DNA of 64,000 nt from Comamonas testosteroni (GTDB lineage Bacteria > Pseudomonadota > Gammaproteobacteria > Burkholderiales > Burkholderiaceae_C), in contig NZ_AWOR01000078.1 of NCBI RefSeq assembly GCF_000761245.1, forward strand, positions 124,001 to 188,000. Reading direction: 5' to 3'. Position 1 is the first letter of the stretch; every line of letters starts with the position of its first letter. A program made the translations under genes and the position numbers. The notes below the pieces were generated by a model. That model searched no databases, was not told the DNA's origin, and saw only the letters and a list, made by a program, of their open reading frames with translations. Below are positions 15,981 to 24,829 of the stretch, piece by piece.

Positions 15981-16646
15981 TCAGCGCAGCTCTCCGTACT
16001 GCGTCGTGCCCAGGGAGCCCAGTCCGGAGACGGCAAATTCGCCGCCTTCCTCATGGCCAGAACCAGGGCCCAGCAATGGCGCCTGGCGTGATTGGCGCAC
16101 ACTCGCAGGCGATACAGCAGCCATGGCCACGGCCTGCTTGAACGCATCCATTTCCTGCGCGTCAATGGGCTCGAAAGAACGGCCTGAATGTGTCGCCACC
16201 GAAGCATGGCGTGGCGCCTTCATCTGGGGTACAGCCCCGTCAAACTGCGTCTGCACAAAATCAGGGCTAGCAGTGCTTTGAAGCTGCCCATTCACGCGCC
16301 AGTAAACAGCGTGAACCCCTGCATCCATACGGGTTCTGGCGAGCTCGGCAATCATTGCCTCGATACGTCTTTGCTGCTGAGCATCCGCAGCGTATGCAGG
16401 AGCCAGATCCACCATCACTACAAAGCGCTGGCCAACGCTGTCCAGCGAGAGCACCTTGAATTTGTATCCGGCCGAAAGAATGCCGACCCTGACCATGGCT
16501 TCGCGCACGATGACGTACAACTGCTCGCGTCTGGCAGAGCGCTCACGGCGCTGCGGCTGACGCGCTACAGGATCATCCTCGTGGCGCGGTGCTTGCGTGC
16601 TACCTTCTCGGCGAGGCCCGCGAGAAAACCATCGGAACAGGGACAT
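15981..16646 (-). CDS. Uncharacterised protein
   Basis: Not recognised beyond a likely order-specific protein. From the ATG at 16646 it has 221 residues (MSLFRWFSRGP). A basic, low-complexity N-terminus (about residues 10-40, many Arg) leads to a compact domain (about 43-140) reading REQLYVIVREAMVRVGILSA, YKFKVLSLDSVGQRFVVMVDL and EAMIAELARTRMDAGVHAVYWRVN. The C-terminus is low-complexity, and a conserved-looking IDAQEMDAFKQAV lies near residue 165. No signal peptide or membrane segment. The frame is open to 16775 with weaker starts. Its neighbour upstream is a cNMP-binding protein on the same strand. Confidence 0.6.
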   Translation of the reverse strand: MSLFRWFSRGPRREGSTQAPRHEDDPVARQPQRRERSARREQLYVIVREAMVRVGILSAGYKFKVLSLDSVGQRFVVMVDLAPAYAADAQQQRRIEAMIAELARTRMDAGVHAVYWRVNGQLQSTASPDFVQTQFDGAVPQMKAPRHASVATHSGRSFEPIDAQEMDAFKQAVAMAAVSPASVRQSRQAPLLGPGSGHEEGGEFAVSGLGSLGTTQYGELR

Positions 16647-16788
16647 GAGCACACTCGAACAAGCAGTATTTACAACAAGACACATTCTGCCTCCAGGTCT
16701 GGAGCAGCTCGTGACATTTACCGAAATATTAGCCTTTGTCCGACGTGGATCAAGCGCCAAGCCCGGTCGAAACACAAAAAATCTTCAC

Positions 16789-17268
16789 TCAGGTGCTGGC
16801 CACCCGGCGGCGACTGTCCCCTGCGCGGCGGGCCAGCACCTGGCCTGCCATGGTCAACAGCGCCAGCGCCAGAGCAGGCTGGCGGTTGGCGATTTCGGAA
16901 TAACGCAGCGCAGTCAGACACCATAGACGGCTGGGCGCTGCAGCCTGAACCGTGGCCTTGCGTGGTCGATGGGCGAAGAAGGCCCCTTCCCCCACAAGCG
17001 CCCCCGGTCCCACCAAAGCCAAGCGGATTCTTTCTTTCGAATCCTGGTAATGGACACTCAGCGAGCCGTACTCCACCAGGTACAGATTGCGGTCCAGCGC
17101 CCCTTCGGCAAACAACACCTCGCTGGCCGCCAGATTGATCGGCTGCAGATACGGCGCCAACAACTCCCATTGAGCGGCACTGAGCACGTTTTGAGCGGTA
17201 TCGGTAGCAACCGAGGTCGTCATCGCCTGGATCAGCGCCGACAAATCCTGAGGTGTTGAAGCGAACAT
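16789..17268 (-). CDS. Cyclic nucleotide-binding domain protein without DNA-binding domain
   Basis: Protein of 159 residues consisting of one Crp-type cNMP-binding beta-roll: SAAQWELLAPYLQPINLAAS, EVLFAEGALDRNLYLVEYGS, GPGALVGEGAFFAHRPRKAT and AAAPSRLWCLTALRYSEIAN. The helix-turn-helix that Crp/Fnr regulators carry after residue 160 is absent, so it is unlikely to act as a transcription factor by itself. The phosphate-binding cassette (normally GE-x6-R-A) reads GEGAFFAHRPRKAT, so ligand binding is uncertain. It may act through partners. Confidence 0.75.
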   Translation of the reverse strand: MFASTPQDLSALIQAMTTSVATDTAQNVLSAAQWELLAPYLQPINLAASEVLFAEGALDRNLYLVEYGSLSVHYQDSKERIRLALVGPGALVGEGAFFAHRPRKATVQAAAPSRLWCLTALRYSEIANRQPALALALLTMAGQVLARRAGDSRRRVAST

Positions 17269-17481
17269 AAGCAGTGGGTAGAACGCGAACGCCGCATGTC
17301 ATCCGGGTGGACAAATCCGGATACACATCCCGGCCGCTCAGGGTAAAAGAAATTCATAGCGCGCAATGGCTCGCCATCAACGCAGGCTGAATGCTAAGCG
17401 ACTCCGACAGTCCCGCCAATCACTTGCGCCGCTGAGTTACTTTTGCACACTCCAGATGTCTGCATTCTGATCTGCTCCAAC

Positions 17482-17511
17482 AAAAAAGGATCGACTAGTC
17501 GATCCTTTTTT
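17482..17511. terminator. Bidirectional terminator downstream of pgk
   Basis: AAAAAAGGATCGACT/AGTCGATCCTTTTTT is a perfect palindrome with T-runs on both strands. It lies 52 bases after the pgk stop and can end pgk transcripts. The rest of the 17269-17562 gap holds no recognisable feature. Confidence 0.9.
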
Positions 17512-17562
17512 GATAGCTTACATCGCTCTTCCCACTTGGGTTAGCGTCATTTCTCAAGGAAA

Positions 17563-18756
17563 TCAGCCGTTGGCGCGCTTTTCCAGGATCTCGAAGGCGG
17601 GCAGCTTCTTGCCTTCCAGCACTTCCAGGAAGGCACCGCCGCCGGTGGAGATGTAGCCCACGTCCTTTTCAATGCCGTACTTGGCAATGGCGGCCAGGGT
17701 GTCGCCACCACCGGCAATGCTGAAGGCGGGGGACTGGGCAATCGCCTGGGCGATGACCTTGGTGCCATTGGCAAACTGGTCGAACTCGAACACACCCACG
17801 GGGCCGTTCCAGACGATGGTGCCGGCCTTTTTGAGCTGCTCGGCCAGCAGGGCTGCGGTTTCCGGGCCGATGTCCAGAATCATGTCGTCGTCCGCCACTT
17901 CGGAGGCTTTCTTGACGGTGGCCACGGCGTCGGCAGCAAAGGTCTTGGCGGTGACCACGTCGGTGGGCACGGGCACATTGGCGCCACGGGCAGCCATGGC
18001 GTCGATCACGGCCTTGGCATCGGCCACCAGATCGGGCTCGGCCAGGCTCTTGCCGATCTTCAGGCCGGCAGCCAGCATGAAGGTGTTGGCAATGCCGCCG
18101 CCCACGATGAGCTGGTCCACCTTGTCGGCCAGGCTCTTGAGGATGGTCAGCTTGGTGGACACCTTGGAGCCGGCCACGATGGCGGCCAGGGGACGGGCGG
18201 GCGCAGCCAGGGCCTTGTTCAGCGCGTCGATCTCCGCCGACAGCAGCGGGCCGGCGCAGGCGATGGGGGCATATTCGGCGATGCCGTAGGTCGTGCCTTC
18301 GGCACGGTGAGCGGTGCCGAAGGCATCGTTCACGAAGATGTCGCAGAGCTTGGCCAGCTTCTGGGCCAGCTCGGGCTTGTTCTTCTTCTCGCCCACGTTG
18401 ACGCGGCAGTTTTCCAGCAGTACGACCTGGCCGGGCGCGACCTGCACGCCGTCCACCCAGTTGGCCACCAGGGGCACATCGCGGCCCAGCAGCTCGGACA
18501 GGCGCTTGGCCACGGGAGCCAGAGAGTCCTCAGGCTTGAATTCGCCTTCGGTGGGGCGACCCAGGTGGCTGGTGACCATCACCGCAGCGCCGGCCTTCAA
18601 GGCCATTTCGATGGCCGGCACGGAAGCGCGCACACGCGTGTCTTCGGTGATTTCACCGGCGTCGTTCAAGGGCACGTTCAGGTCGGCACGGATGAAAACA
18701 CGTTGCCCCTGGGCCTTGCCCTGGGCGCACAGATCGGAGAAGCGGATGATGTTCAT
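17563..18756 (-). CDS. pgk: Phosphoglycerate kinase
   Basis: Glycolytic enzyme transferring phosphate between 1,3-bisphosphoglycerate and ADP. The protein has 397 residues. Seen are [28 protein letters not shown], the [11 protein letters not shown] region, and the C-terminal nucleotide motifs [13 protein letters not shown] and [13 protein letters not shown]. The start at 18756 gives [14 protein letters not shown]. There is no Shine-Dalgarno sequence in the GCTGC before it; a terminator-like hairpin with a T-run ends five bases upstream (18762-18784). A TAGAAT box about 60 bases upstream may be the promoter. The usual gap upstream and pyk/fba downstream are not in the window. Confidence 0.97.
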   Translation of the reverse strand: MNIIRFSDLCAQGKAQGQRVFIRADLNVPLNDAGEITEDTRVRASVPAIEMALKAGAAVMVTSHLGRPTEGEFKPEDSLAPVAKRLSELLGRDVPLVANWVDGVQVAPGQVVLLENCRVNVGEKKNKPELAQKLAKLCDIFVNDAFGTAHRAEGTTYGIAEYAPIACAGPLLSAEIDALNKALAAPARPLAAIVAGSKVSTKLTILKSLADKVDQLIVGGGIANTFMLAAGLKIGKSLAEPDLVADAKAVIDAMAARGANVPVPTDVVTAKTFAADAVATVKKASEVADDDMILDIGPETAALLAEQLKKAGTIVWNGPVGVFEFDQFANGTKVIAQAIAQSPAFSIAGGGDTLAAIAKYGIEKDVGYISTGGGAFLEVLEGKKLPAFEILEKRANG

Positions 18757-18761
18757 GCAGC

Positions 18762-18784
18762 AAAAAAGCGACTCCGAAAGTCGC
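18762..18784 (-). terminator. Terminator-like hairpin directly before pgk
   Basis: Minus strand GCGACT-TTCGG-AGTCGC then six T. The U-tract ends five bases before the pgk ATG, so it may attenuate transcription or cover the ribosome-binding region. No aptamer was recognised in the short leader. Confidence 0.6.
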
Positions 18785-18937
18785 CCATACAAAGGTTGGA
18801 AAACAAAAAATCTGCCTGCATTCTAGGGCGATCACCTCTTTCAGGCATCGCTTTTACACGCTTACTCGACTCAAAAACAGGAGCATCTCGCGCGCTCTGT
18901 AACTGGGTTTCAAGCCTTTTTATCGATAGCCCATATG

Positions 18938-18964
18938 AAAACAGGAGCACGCAGCTCCTGTTCT
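18938..18964 (-). terminator. Terminator of the fmt-azlC-azlD operon
   Basis: Minus strand ACAGGAGC-TGCGT-GCTCCTGT followed by TTTC, 15 bases after the azlD stop. Confidence 0.7.
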
Positions 18965-18978
18965 GTCTGGTCTTGAGG

Positions 18979-19311
18979 CTACCAGCCCAGACCGATATGC
19001 AGCGGCAGATAAATCGCCATGCCCAGAGCAATGGTGCCAAGAATGCTGCGCTTGTAAAAAAAATACACCACCGAAGCAGCCAGCGCAGGCAGTCGCGCAT
19101 CGACCAGACTGCCTATCAGCTGACCATTGCTCATCACGATCTCGGGCGCAATCACCGCCGCCAGGGCCGCCAACGGCGCGTATTTGAGCCCGCGCTTGAG
19201 CCAGCTGGGCAGCGGCAGTTCACGCTCGGGGATCATGAAGAAAGCACGCGTGATCAGCGTGATGAGGGCCAGACCGATGCAGGCAACGATGACCCAGAAA
19301 CTGCTCATCAT
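18979..19311 (-). CDS. azlD: AzlD-type branched-chain amino acid export subunit
   Basis: Small integral membrane protein of 110 residues with about four hydrophobic segments (FWVIVACIGLALITLITRAF; LAALAAVIAPEIVM; PALAASVVYFFYK; ILGTIALGMAIYLPL). The pattern and the pairing with AzlC immediately upstream fit the AzlD family, the small partner in branched-chain amino acid export. Its ATG overlaps the azlC stop (19308-19311). Confidence 0.88.
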   Translation of the reverse strand: MMSSFWVIVACIGLALITLITRAFFMIPERELPLPSWLKRGLKYAPLAALAAVIAPEIVMSNGQLIGSLVDARLPALAASVVYFFYKRSILGTIALGMAIYLPLHIGLGW

Positions 19312-20078
19312 GACCGCTTCTCCTCATCCTTCACCGCAGGCAGCCGGCTGGCCTGCTTTTGCAGCTGCTCGGCCGTCAGGCCTGCGGCCACGGCGGCGGC
19401 GATCGCCACCAGGATATTGAGCTTGAGCGGCAGCGCAAAAGCCGCCACGGCTGCCGTACAGGCCACGATGGAGGCCACCCAGGTTGCGCGGTCCTTGAGC
19501 ATGGACAGCAGCACGCCCAACAATGCCAGCACGCCGGCAAAGCCCAGCCCCCAGGACAGAGGAATCTGGTCGGCCAGGAAAATGCCCAGCGTGGACGGGA
19601 TCTGCCAGGCCAGCCAGTTGGTCAGCGCCGCACCCCAGAAATAGGGCAGTTGCTCGGGCTGCGGCCTGGCCTCCGGGTAGCGGCGCATGAAGTTCACGAA
19701 AATCACATCGCCGCTGAAATAGGCGACCGCCAGACGGTGACGCAGACTCAGGTTGGCGAAATAGCTGCGCCACATGCTGGACAGGATCACAAAACGCAGG
19801 TTCACGCAGATGGCGGTGAACCAGACCACCCACAGCGGAGCTCCCACGGCCATCAGCGGCAGCACGGCCAACTGGGCACTGCCCGCATAGACAGTCAAAC
19901 CCATGAGCAGCGCCAGGGGTACGGACAGACCGCTTTTGACCATGGCCACGCCGGTCACCAGACCCCAGGCGGCAATGCCCAGAGCGGTGCCGCCCATCTC
20001 TTTGGAGCCGACCCAGAAGAACGGATCCCTGACTATCGATTTCGCACGCTGACCCAGCGTGAGCACCATATCCGTCAT
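19308..20078 (-). CDS. azlC: AzlC family branched-chain amino acid exporter, large subunit
   Basis: Integral membrane protein of 256 residues. Family wording includes [34 protein letters not shown] and [15 protein letters not shown], with several membrane helices to the C-terminus. With AzlD it forms an exporter (B. subtilis AzlCD confers azaleucine resistance). The ATG overlaps the fmt stop by four bases and azlD overlaps its own stop, so fmt-azlC-azlD is one coupled operon. Substrate is inferred from the family. Confidence 0.9.
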   Translation of the reverse strand: MTDMVLTLGQRAKSIVRDPFFWVGSKEMGGTALGIAAWGLVTGVAMVKSGLSVPLALLMGLTVYAGSAQLAVLPLMAVGAPLWVVWFTAICVNLRFVILSSMWRSYFANLSLRHRLAVAYFSGDVIFVNFMRRYPEARPQPEQLPYFWGAALTNWLAWQIPSTLGIFLADQIPLSWGLGFAGVLALLGVLLSMLKDRATWVASIVACTAAVAAFALPLKLNILVAIAAAVAAGLTAEQLQKQASRLPAVKDEEKRS

Positions 20079-21040
20079 ACCTCGCCAGCACCCTCGCCCA
20101 GTTGCGCGCCTGCGGGCAGCTCGAAACCACGCAGAAAATCGCCTGCAGCCAGGCGTTTGCCACCCGCGCGCTGCAGCAGCGTCATATTGAGCACGCCGCT
20201 ACCACAGGCTACGCGCACGCCCCGGGCATCGGCTGACAGCACGCAGCCGGGCGCGCCGCTGCCTTGCTGGGCCTCTGCTTCCCAGACCTTGATGGCTTCG
20301 CCGCCCAGGCTGGTGGCACCGCCGGGGAAGGGGTTGAAGGCACGCAGGCGCCGCGCAATGACGTCGGCGCTTTCGCTCCAGTCGATCAGGCTCTCGGCCT
20401 TCTCGATCTTGTGTGCATAGGTCACTCCGTCGGCAGGCTGTGGCGTGCGATTGAGACCTCCGCAGGCCGCCATTTCCAGCGCTTGCACAATCAGGCGGCC
20501 GCCCAGCGTGGCCAGCTTGTCGTGCAGACTGGCCGTGGTGTCGTGGGCAGCAATCGGTAGACGCTCGATCACGCACATATCGCCGGTATCCAGGCCGGCA
20601 TCCATCTGCATGATGGTGACGCCGGTTTCGGCGTCGCCAGCCTCGATGGCGCGATGAATCGGCGCTGCACCGCGCCAGCGCGGCAGCAGGCTGGCGTGAA
20701 TGTTCAAGCAGCCCAGGCGCGGCGTATCGAGCACCCATTGGGGCAGGATCAGGCCATAGGCTGCCACCACCATCACATCGGCCTGAGCGGCATCGATAGC
20801 GGCCTTGGCGGCAGCGGCGTCTTCGGGATATTTGCCGTCCAGACGCAGGCTCAGCGGCTGGGCCACGGCAATGCCATGCTCCAAAGCGCACTGCTTGACG
20901 GGAGAGGCTTGCAGCTTCATGCCGCGCCCGGCGGGGCGATCCGGCTGCGTCAGCACCAGCGGGACTTCAAAACCTGCAGCCAGCAGACTCTCCAGGGCCA
21001 CGCGCGCAAATTCGGGCGTGCCGGCAAAAATGACTTTCAT
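20075..21040 (-). CDS. fmt: Methionyl-tRNA formyltransferase
   Basis: Formylates initiator Met-tRNA using 10-formyl-THF. The protein has 321 residues. N-terminal [20 protein letters not shown] is the family start. The formyl-THF site shows [20 protein letters not shown] and [14 protein letters not shown], with catalytic Asn, His and Asp (GLDTGDM). The C-terminal tRNA-binding OB domain follows ([12 protein letters not shown]). A GTG at 21049 is in frame, but 21040 matches the family. It is grouped with def (peptide deformylase), separated by a lipoprotein gene. Confidence 0.97.
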   Translation of the reverse strand: MKVIFAGTPEFARVALESLLAAGFEVPLVLTQPDRPAGRGMKLQASPVKQCALEHGIAVAQPLSLRLDGKYPEDAAAAKAAIDAAQADVMVVAAYGLILPQWVLDTPRLGCLNIHASLLPRWRGAAPIHRAIEAGDAETGVTIMQMDAGLDTGDMCVIERLPIAAHDTTASLHDKLATLGGRLIVQALEMAACGGLNRTPQPADGVTYAHKIEKAESLIDWSESADVIARRLRAFNPFPGGATSLGGEAIKVWEAEAQQGSGAPGCVLSADARGVRVACGSGVLNMTLLQRAGGKRLAAGDFLRGFELPAGAQLGEGAGEV

Positions 21041-21082
21041 GGGACTCACAAATTAAAAAGGCAGCCGCCGGCTGCCAGGTCT

Positions 21083-21580
21083 TCAACGGTGCGGCTCTCT
21101 GAGGTACATGCTCTCATCGGTGAACATGACCTTCTGAACCACACCTTGCGGGTCTATGTGCACATGGGCACGCCGAGCAAAGGTATTGTCCAGAAAACGG
21201 TAGGTCCAGATGTCACCTTTGAAGCTGTAGACCCTCTCGACTATGGCGGGCGGACCAAACACGCGGTAGACATCGTCACGGGTGTCAACGCCGTTGCGCA
21301 GCGCGAAAAAATGTGCCGTATTCAGCACCTGCTCCACACGTACCAGCTTGTGCTGGGCATCGAAATCCATGTGATAGACCTGCTGACCAGCCGGCTGCTG
21401 GCTATAGACCAGGCGCTGGCCGCCGTCGGGCAGAGGCACGACCAGGGTGGGTTTGCCCATGCCTTTTTCCACCTCGGCCTGAGGCATGCCGGGCTTTTGC
21501 CACTGGGGCACCATGCAACCCGCCAAACCCAAGGTCAACAGACTGGCAGTCAACAGTGTTTGCAGGCGGGGCAGGACCAT
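21083..21580 (-). CDS. Putative lipoprotein with a BamE/SmpA-like fold
   Basis: Protein of 165 residues. The N-terminal lipoprotein signal ends in LTLGLAGC, so lipidation at Cys22 is expected. The mature part contains AEVEKGMGKPTLVVPLPDGG, RLVYSQQPAGQQVYHMDFD and a second similar unit VDTRDDVYRVFGPP / DIWTYRFLDN. That is, it looks like two BamE-type alpha-beta units. Not identifiable as BamE itself. It sits between fmt and def in the same orientation; the BamE-like fold is an inference from the repeated R/K-V-x-x-x-F/L-G-x-P pattern. Confidence 0.7.
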   Translation of the reverse strand: MVLPRLQTLLTASLLTLGLAGCMVPQWQKPGMPQAEVEKGMGKPTLVVPLPDGGQRLVYSQQPAGQQVYHMDFDAQHKLVRVEQVLNTAHFFALRNGVDTRDDVYRVFGPPAIVERVYSFKGDIWTYRFLDNTFARRAHVHIDPQGVVQKVMFTDESMYLREPHR

Positions 21581-21590
21581 GGGACTCCGA

Positions 21591-22103
21591 TCAGGCCCTC
21601 AGGGCTTGCTTCTGGGCCTTGACCAGCTTGGTCTTGATGCGATTGCGCTTCAGCGGCGAGAGGTACTCGACAAACACCTTGCCCAGCAGGTGATCCATCT
21701 CGTGCTGGATACAGATGGCCAGCATGCCTTCGGCGTCGATCTCACGGCTGTTGCCGTTCTCATCCAGGGCCTTGACCTTGACGGCAATGGAGCGCTCCAC
21801 GCCATCGTAGATGCCGGGCACGGACAGGCAGCCTTCCTCGCCCAGCTGCTTTTCTTCGCTGGCCCAGAGAATCTCGGGGTTGATCAACGCCATGGGCTCG
21901 TTGCGCTTCTCGGACACGTCGATCACGATGACGCGCTCATGCACATCGATCTGCGTCGCGGCCAATCCGATGCCCTGGGCGTCATACATGGTCTCGAGCA
22001 TGTCTTTCACCAGAGTCTGGATGCGCTCATCCACCTGCGCCACGGGCTTGGCGACCTTGTGAAGACGGGGATCGGGATAGCAGAGGATGGGAAGAATGGC
22101 CAT
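21591..22103 (-). CDS. def: Peptide deformylase
   Basis: Metalloenzyme that removes the formyl group from nascent proteins. The protein has 170 residues. All three motifs are present: [16 protein letters not shown] (metal Cys) and [10 protein letters not shown] (metal His pair and catalytic Glu). Works downstream of Fmt in the same cluster. It is divergent from the LysM gene, across a 203-base gap. Confidence 0.97.
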   Translation of the reverse strand: MAILPILCYPDPRLHKVAKPVAQVDERIQTLVKDMLETMYDAQGIGLAATQIDVHERVIVIDVSEKRNEPMALINPEILWASEEKQLGEEGCLSVPGIYDGVERSIAVKVKALDENGNSREIDAEGMLAICIQHEMDHLLGKVFVEYLSPLKRNRIKTKLVKAQKQALRA

Positions 22104-22306
22104 GGTGTCTTGGTAAATCTGTCGTTATTGTCCCAACATTTGACGCCAAACGCTTGTCACGCCCTCAATAAACATTGATCTATCGAGGCCTTGCATCGAG
22201 AATTTCGGCACATTTGTAAGACTTGTTGGCTGGCTATGCCAAGATCGGCCACAGTGCGGCGACGCGAGGGACGCTGCAGCAAACGAATCCCGCCAGAAGG
22301 AATTTC

Positions 22307-23494
22307 ATGACCGCATTTGCCACTGCACGCGCCTTGAGCATTGGAGCCACATTGCTTGCAGCCCTGACTTCGGTCCATGCCCAAAGCTATCCTGTGACCG
22401 CCACCCAGCGCTCCACCGCACAGCAAGTCGCTCAGCAAGGCATCCCCGAGAACGAACTGGCGCCCAACGCTCCCGCGCAATACACCGTCAAGCGTGGCGA
22501 CACGCTATGGGGCATCTCGGGCCTGTATCTGCGCCAGCCCTGGCGCTGGCCCGAACTCTGGGGCATGAACCTCTCCAGCATCGCCAACCCTCATCTGATC
22601 TACCCCGGCCAGGTGCTGTATCTGGTGCGCAGCAACGGCTATGCCCGCCTGTCGACCACTGCCCCCAACGGCGACTCCGAGGTAGTGCGTCTGTCGCCGC
22701 AAACGCGTGAATCGTCACTCAACGACCTGGCCCTGCCCACGCTACCGCCGCATCTGATCGAGCCCTTCCTGGCCGAGCCGCTGGTGGTGGACAGCCAGGC
22801 CCTGACACAGGCGCCGCGCATCATCGCCACCCAGGACAAGCGCGTGCTCATGGCCAATGGCGATCGCGCCTATGTGCGCAACTCCGGCGGCGCGCTGATC
22901 ACCACCGGCAAGGGCCAGCCCGCGAGCTACCGCATCTTCCGCGATGCCACGCCCCTCAAGGATCCCGTCACCGGGGAAATCCTGGGCTACGAAGCCAAGT
23001 ACCTGGGCAGTGCCACCGTGGCACGTGGCGAGACCTTGCTGGAATCCGAGCCCGGTCAGCCCGCACAGACGGCGCCCGGCACGGTGGACATCATCCGCTC
23101 CAAGAACGAAATCCGCGCCGGCGACCGTCTGCTGCCCTCGCCCGAGCAGCAGTATCTGAGCTATGTGCCCCATGCCCCGCGCAATGCGGTGGATGCCGCC
23201 GTGGTCTCCATCTACGGCGACTCGGTGGGCTACAACGCGGCTCAGAACCAGGTCATTGCCATCAACAGGGGGGCTCGGGACGGCATGGACGTCGGTACGG
23301 TGCTAGAACTCGTCAGCAAGGGCAATGTCATCGTGGACAAGACCAGTCCCAGCCGTGACCGGGTGAAGCTGCCCGATGAGGCCAATGGCTATGCCATGGT
23401 CTTCAAGGTGTTTGACCGGGTTTCCTACGCGCTCATCACCACGGCCCAGCGCGGAGTGAATGTGGGCGATGGCCTGCAGTCCCCCCTGCCCTGA
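22307..23494 (+). CDS. Exported LysM-domain peptidoglycan-binding protein
   Basis: Protein of 395 residues. A signal peptide (MTAFATARALSIGATLLAAL, then TSVHAQS) is followed by a LysM domain (about residues 52-105: AQYTVKRGDTLWGISGLYL, WGMNLSSIANPHLIYPGQVL). The C-terminal 250 residues are a beta-rich periplasmic part with no motif I recognise. It is common upstream of dprA in Burkholderiales. AGAAGG precedes the ATG at 22307. Probably a cell-wall-associated periplasmic protein. It is followed after 13 bases by dprA. Confidence 0.88.
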   Translation: MTAFATARALSIGATLLAALTSVHAQSYPVTATQRSTAQQVAQQGIPENELAPNAPAQYTVKRGDTLWGISGLYLRQPWRWPELWGMNLSSIANPHLIYPGQVLYLVRSNGYARLSTTAPNGDSEVVRLSPQTRESSLNDLALPTLPPHLIEPFLAEPLVVDSQALTQAPRIIATQDKRVLMANGDRAYVRNSGGALITTGKGQPASYRIFRDATPLKDPVTGEILGYEAKYLGSATVARGETLLESEPGQPAQTAPGTVDIIRSKNEIRAGDRLLPSPEQQYLSYVPHAPRNAVDAAVVSIYGDSVGYNAAQNQVIAINRGARDGMDVGTVLELVSKGNVIVDKTSPSRDRVKLPDEANGYAMVFKVFDRVSYALITTAQRGVNVGDGLQSPLP

Positions 23495-23507
23495 ATGGAG
23501 CATGAGC

Positions 23508-24701
23508 ATGGTGTCGCCCCCTTCACAAGATGCGCACCATGCCCTACCTGATGCCGAAGCTCTGGCCTGGCTGCGCCTGCTGCTGACACCGGGTCTTGGA
23601 CGCACCACGGCACGCCGCCTGCTGGCCAGCGCCGGCAGTGCAGACGCGGTCTGGCAGCTGCCGCTGTCAACATGGGCTGAATGCGCCACCCAGGCTCAGA
23701 TCAAGGCTCTGACAGAGCTCCCGGCTGACTGGGAAAAGCATTGCACCGCCCTGGCTCGATGGCTGGCCTCGCCCGCACCGGGTACCTTGCACACCCTGAT
23801 CCATCTGGGCAACTCTCAATATCCGGACTGCCTGCTGCAGACCGAAGATCCGCCCCTGCTGCTGTTTGTCCAAGGTCCAGCGACACTGCTGGCATCTACC
23901 CGGCCCTGGTTCCCCTATCCCGCCACCCTGGCCATGGTGGGCAGCCGCAATCCATCCGCCCAGGGCGTCATCAATGCGCGCAGCATGGCGCAGGCACTGG
24001 CCGAGCAAGGCCTGTGCATAGTCTCAGGTCTGGCACGCGGCATCGATGCAGCAGCCCATGAGGGAGCACTCCAGGCCCGCTCAGGCCCTAACCCCTGCAC
24101 CATTGCCGTCGTCGGCACCGGACTCGATCAGGTATATCCGCGCGCGCACGCCAAACTGGCGCAGCAAATTGCGCTCCATGGGCTGGTCATCAGCGAATAC
24201 CCGCTAGGCAGCGAGCCCCTGCCCCGGCATTTCCCTCAGCGCAACCGCATCATCTCCGGCCTGTCGCAAGGCACCCTGGTGGTGGAAGCCGCCTTGCAGT
24301 CTGGCTCGCTCATCACGGCCCGTCTGGCCAACGAGCAGGGACGTGAAGTCTTTGCCATTCCCGGCTCCATCCACGCGCCGCAGGCCAAGGGCTGCCATGC
24401 GCTGATACGCCAGGGGGCCAAGCTGGTGGAAACCGCTGACAATGTGCTCGAAGAGCTTCAAGGACTGAAGCTCGTGCCAACCAAAGCCGAGCAAGCGCAA
24501 GAAGCTATCAAAAATAAAGCACCGACACCCGAGAGCCCGTTGCTGCAGGCGCTGGGCCATGACCCCATGACACTGGAGTCCTTGAGCGATCGCACGGGCT
24601 GGGATGCCGCCCATTTGCAGGCGCAGCTGATGGAGCTGGAGCTCGACGGTCTGGTCGCGCGCCTGCCTGGCGGTCTCTACCAGCGACTTACTCAAAGCTG
24701 A
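23508..24701 (+). CDS. dprA: DNA-processing protein DprA
   Basis: Loads RecA on incoming single-stranded DNA during natural transformation. The protein has 397 residues. A SAM-like N-terminal region (LRLLLTPGLGRTTARRLL) precedes the Rossmann-like core: AMVGSRNPSAQG, IVSGLARGIDAAAHEGAL, VVGTGLDQVYPRAH, FPQRNRIISGLSQGTLVVEA, SGSLITARLANEQGREVFAI and PGSIHAPQAKGCHALIRQGA. The C-terminal winged-helix (DML1-like) domain is DPMTLESLSDRTGWDAAHLQ. The start at 23508 has GGAG seven bases upstream. The linker before the last domain (about residues 328-346) is Lys/Ala/Glu/Pro-rich. Confidence 0.96.
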   Translation: MVSPPSQDAHHALPDAEALAWLRLLLTPGLGRTTARRLLASAGSADAVWQLPLSTWAECATQAQIKALTELPADWEKHCTALARWLASPAPGTLHTLIHLGNSQYPDCLLQTEDPPLLLFVQGPATLLASTRPWFPYPATLAMVGSRNPSAQGVINARSMAQALAEQGLCIVSGLARGIDAAAHEGALQARSGPNPCTIAVVGTGLDQVYPRAHAKLAQQIALHGLVISEYPLGSEPLPRHFPQRNRIISGLSQGTLVVEAALQSGSLITARLANEQGREVFAIPGSIHAPQAKGCHALIRQGAKLVETADNVLEELQGLKLVPTKAEQAQEAIKNKAPTPESPLLQALGHDPMTLESLSDRTGWDAAHLQAQLMELELDGLVARLPGGLYQRLTQS

Positions 24702-24829
24702 GACGCCCCAAAACCGGTATATCCCGACAAAACGGCGCCAAGCCAGGGCCGCTGCGCGCCGCAGGTTTCGCTCCCCTTCCCTGGCGCAGCGAATAGAGAA
24801 AGGTGAAGGATGCAAAGCACCTCAGGTGC

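Noticed and set aside
24503-24510. AGCTATCA in the dprA linker, the M48 signal-peptide codons (57639-57646) and near 30770 and 30842 as a dispersed element inside genes
   Set aside because: An eight-base word is expected about twice in 64 kb counting both strands, and the flanks do not align convincingly, so I do not claim a repeat insertion in dprA or the M48 gene.
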